A stretch of DNA of 35,357 nucleotides from NCBI GenBank assembly GCA_964393185.1, contig CAYMSO010000013.1, forward strand, positions 1 through 35,357. The letters run 5' to 3'. Of this stretch, positions 33,937 through 35,357 are shown piece after piece. This stretch comes from CAYMSO01 sp964393185 (lineage in GTDB: Bacteria > Patescibacteriota > Dojkabacteria > J137). The translations under genes and the position numbers were made by a program. The number at the start of each line of letters is the position of its first letter. Position 1 is the first letter of the stretch. The notes beneath the pieces were generated by a model. The model saw nothing but the letters and a program-made list of their open reading frames with translations, did no database searches and had not been told where the DNA came from.

Positions 33937-34855
33937 GAGACCGTCCCGAAATTGTCAGTCAAAAAAGCTTGAAGTATAATACAACATTGGTTAAAAAAAA
34001 TTAAACCCCTATAAGTAAATTTAAATAAGAGTTAACTGTAAATTTTGTGCCTCTAATTCAACTAATAGACAAAGAAAAAGAGGTACTTCGATCATCTACT
34101 TATGTAAGTCATGCAAAAGATACTTCTCCATTGACTATGGGTCAAAAGGTATAGGGGATAAAGAAATACTTGTAAGACATCTAGAGGGAACACCAATACG
34201 AAAGCTTTCTAACCAGCTGGGGTCGTCTAAATCAACCATTCAAAGATTAATAACGAAGAGACTAAAGAGGGTGCCCAATAACAATCACATTAGTGAAATA
34301 GTATGTAAGAAATTTTGTCATGTTTTGCTTGTAGATGGAAAATACGTTCATATAAAAGGATATGACAAAAAGATACCATTACTATGGGGAATAGATTATG
34401 CTTCACATGATATTATCATTCATCAATTAGAACCAAGCGAAAACTATCAAGCAGATCTAAATTTCTTTAGACAATTGAAACAAATGAATTATCCTCTCGA
34501 TTGTTTAGTATGCGATGAAAGTGAAAGCTTAATGTTCGCTGCACAATATCATTATCGTAAAGTGAAAATACCGTTATGTTTAAACCATGTTAAAGAAGGC
34601 GTTAGAAGAACTCTTCAATCTAGGACTAACCCAATAAGCAAACATTTTGTTAAACAAATAGAATATCTTTTTCGACAGAAGAGTGTTTATCAATATTCAA
34701 AATATGCAAGAAAGTTAATGCAAGAACACGGTGATAATTTGGTTTATCAAAATATGATGCTCCAAATATTTCTTTAATTAATGAAGTGAGAAGGAAAATT
34801 TAAACAAATCTATTCTTAATAGAATCTTAGAACTGAAAAAAATGGGACGGTATCT
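33937..34855 (+). mobile_element. Defective insertion sequence (zinc-ribbon/DDE type)
   Basis: Imperfect terminal inverted repeats: left GAGACCGTCCCGAAATTGTC (33937-33956) and right, minus strand, AGATACCGTCCCATTTTTTT (34836-34855). Both contain ACCGTCCC and continue to TCAGT. AATT lies just outside both ends, either as target duplication or as part of a CAATT/AATTG extension of the repeats. The element is about 0.92 kb and carries one broken transposase gene. IS256/IS1249-like is my best guess from the protein, not firm. Confidence 0.75.
34025..34777 (+). pseudogene. Transposase, zinc-ribbon + DDE, missing start and C-terminus
   Basis: The frame is open from an ATA at 34025 that sits where a Met codon is expected. 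No ATG, GTG or TTG occurs until GTG 34271. From the ATA: zinc ribbon C5xxC8 and C27xxC30 (YLCKSCKRYF), a helix-turn-helix-like GTPIRKLSNQLGSSKSTIQR, then the nuclease core with D104 (LLVDGKYVH), WGIDYASHD and D164 (LVCDESES). The third acidic residue is not seen, and the frame stops at 34777. The next frame reads APNISLINEVRRKI, pointing to a frameshift near 34755. It is probably inactive. Confidence 0.75.
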
Positions 34856-34861
34856 AATTGG

Positions 34862-35007
34862 TGACCCCACGTAGCGAAATGTCGAACACCTTATTCGAAG
34901 CTATAAAGTCCTTCCTACAACTGTTTTCAGAGATGAACTTTCCACTTAAAAATTCGCAATTTGCTTTAAACATATAGCTAAGATAGATTACTTATTCAAA
35001 TTTAGTA
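34862..35007. repeat. 146-bp dispersed repeat R2 at 3' end of CYTH gene
   Basis: The partner of R1 (33075-33220). It begins 7 bp outside the right IS end with TGACCCCACGTAG and runs into the last six or so codons of the CYTH gene. Confidence 0.8.
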
Positions 35008-35357
35008 TCAAATCACTATATGACTCAGATATTAAATCTTTTTTATCTATTTCTAATTTTATCATTAAGTCTGCATGTTCCGCATTCGAACTTTCATCAA
35101 TAAATTTAGTTTCTAGTTCAACAAAGTTACCTAAGCCTTCAACCTGATCTACATGAATTTCAGTATTCTTATATTGATAAACTTTTCTGGTCTTTTTTAC
35201 AATCACTTTTACTCCGAACGTAAATGAAAGTAGTTCAAGGATTTTATCTTTCTCTACAAAAGAAACAGATCTCCAATCACTTATCTTTTCTGATTCTGTA
35301 TTTGGTCTTTCATAGGATATTAAAACAAACTTTTTATTATCAATATTTCTAAGTTTT
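34988..35357 (-). CDS. CYTH-domain protein (CyaB/ThTPase-like), 5' end outside window
   Basis: About 122 C-terminal residues are visible, and the frame stays open to the right edge. A GTG at 35206 is internal. Strands KLRNIDNKKFVLISYER, then WRSVSFVEKDKILELL, VIVKKTRKVYQYKNTEI and HVDQVEGLGNFVELE follow the CYTH tunnel pattern (alternating acidic and basic residues, hallmark DxVEGLGxFxExE). Family members are class IV adenylate cyclases or triphosphatases acting on a nucleotide or polyphosphate. The N-terminal ExExK motif lies outside the window. The 3' end is duplicated as a relic in R1. Confidence 0.85.
   Translation of the reverse strand, partial: KLRNIDNKKFVLISYERPNTESEKISDWRSVSFVEKDKILELLSFTFGVKVIVKKTRKVYQYKNTEIHVDQVEGLGNFVELETKFIDESSNAEHADLMIKLEIDKKDLISESYSDLILNLNK

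Noticed and set aside
34988..35206. A complete 72-aa protein starting at GTG 35206
   Set aside because: The same frame continues upstream to the window edge with clear CYTH-domain residues, so it is the end of a longer gene.

Overview
This is an AT-rich, bacterial-type window of about 40 genes with short gaps. It uses the standard code, with TGA as a stop in several genes. Small coiled-coil genes, -10 boxes placed almost on top of start codons, an almost complete lack of Shine-Dalgarno sequences and many unassignable surface proteins suggest a Candidate Phyla Radiation (Patescibacteria) genome. That placement is inference; no marker gene is present.

Layout. 1-284 holds the end of a coiled-coil gene whose core recurs almost identically at 19.7 kb. 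352-3856 (minus) encodes a heterodimeric ABC exporter with one degenerate ATP site. 4128-18728 (plus) is the main block of interest. It contains a sortase, a small Cys-rich membrane-anchored protein, three proteins with Tat-like RRxFL N-termini, a translationally coupled trio (145, 1068 and 389 aa), and a giant GT-C-like membrane protein overlapping a polyprenyl-phosphate-type GT2. A DUF559 nuclease gene with a palindromic repeat array interrupts it at 7766-8286. 18733-21964 holds a His-rich membrane-anchored protein, the second coiled-coil gene and a cytoplasmic HExxH protein. 22062-25572 holds SRPBCC and cupin genes, an orphan gene, tRNA-Leu(GAG) and small envelope or coiled-coil proteins. 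25592-27285 (minus) is a VIT transporter/Nudix/pyroglutamyl-peptidase-like operon. 27362-30008 is decaying: a broken CapA gene, an intact GlmU-like nucleotidyltransferase and a multiply frameshifted gene. 30154-33850 holds APH-like, P-loop kinase, TrpF-like and metallo-beta-lactamase-fold genes. 33937-34855 is a defective insertion sequence between diverged repeats, and a CYTH-domain gene runs off the right end.

How the genes may work together. The 4-18.7 kb block looks like a cell-surface assembly locus. GT2 would charge a lipid carrier with sugar, the GT-C protein would transfer it outside the membrane, the Tat-like proteins and the 1068-aa protein would be exported or membrane-anchored structural or binding parts, and the sortase could fix a small substrate. 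None of the central proteins (683, 276, 145 and 1068 aa) matches a family I recognise, so this is the best candidate for an undescribed system. The right third shows mobile-element traffic: IS ends, about 90% identical 146-bp repeats and gene relics.
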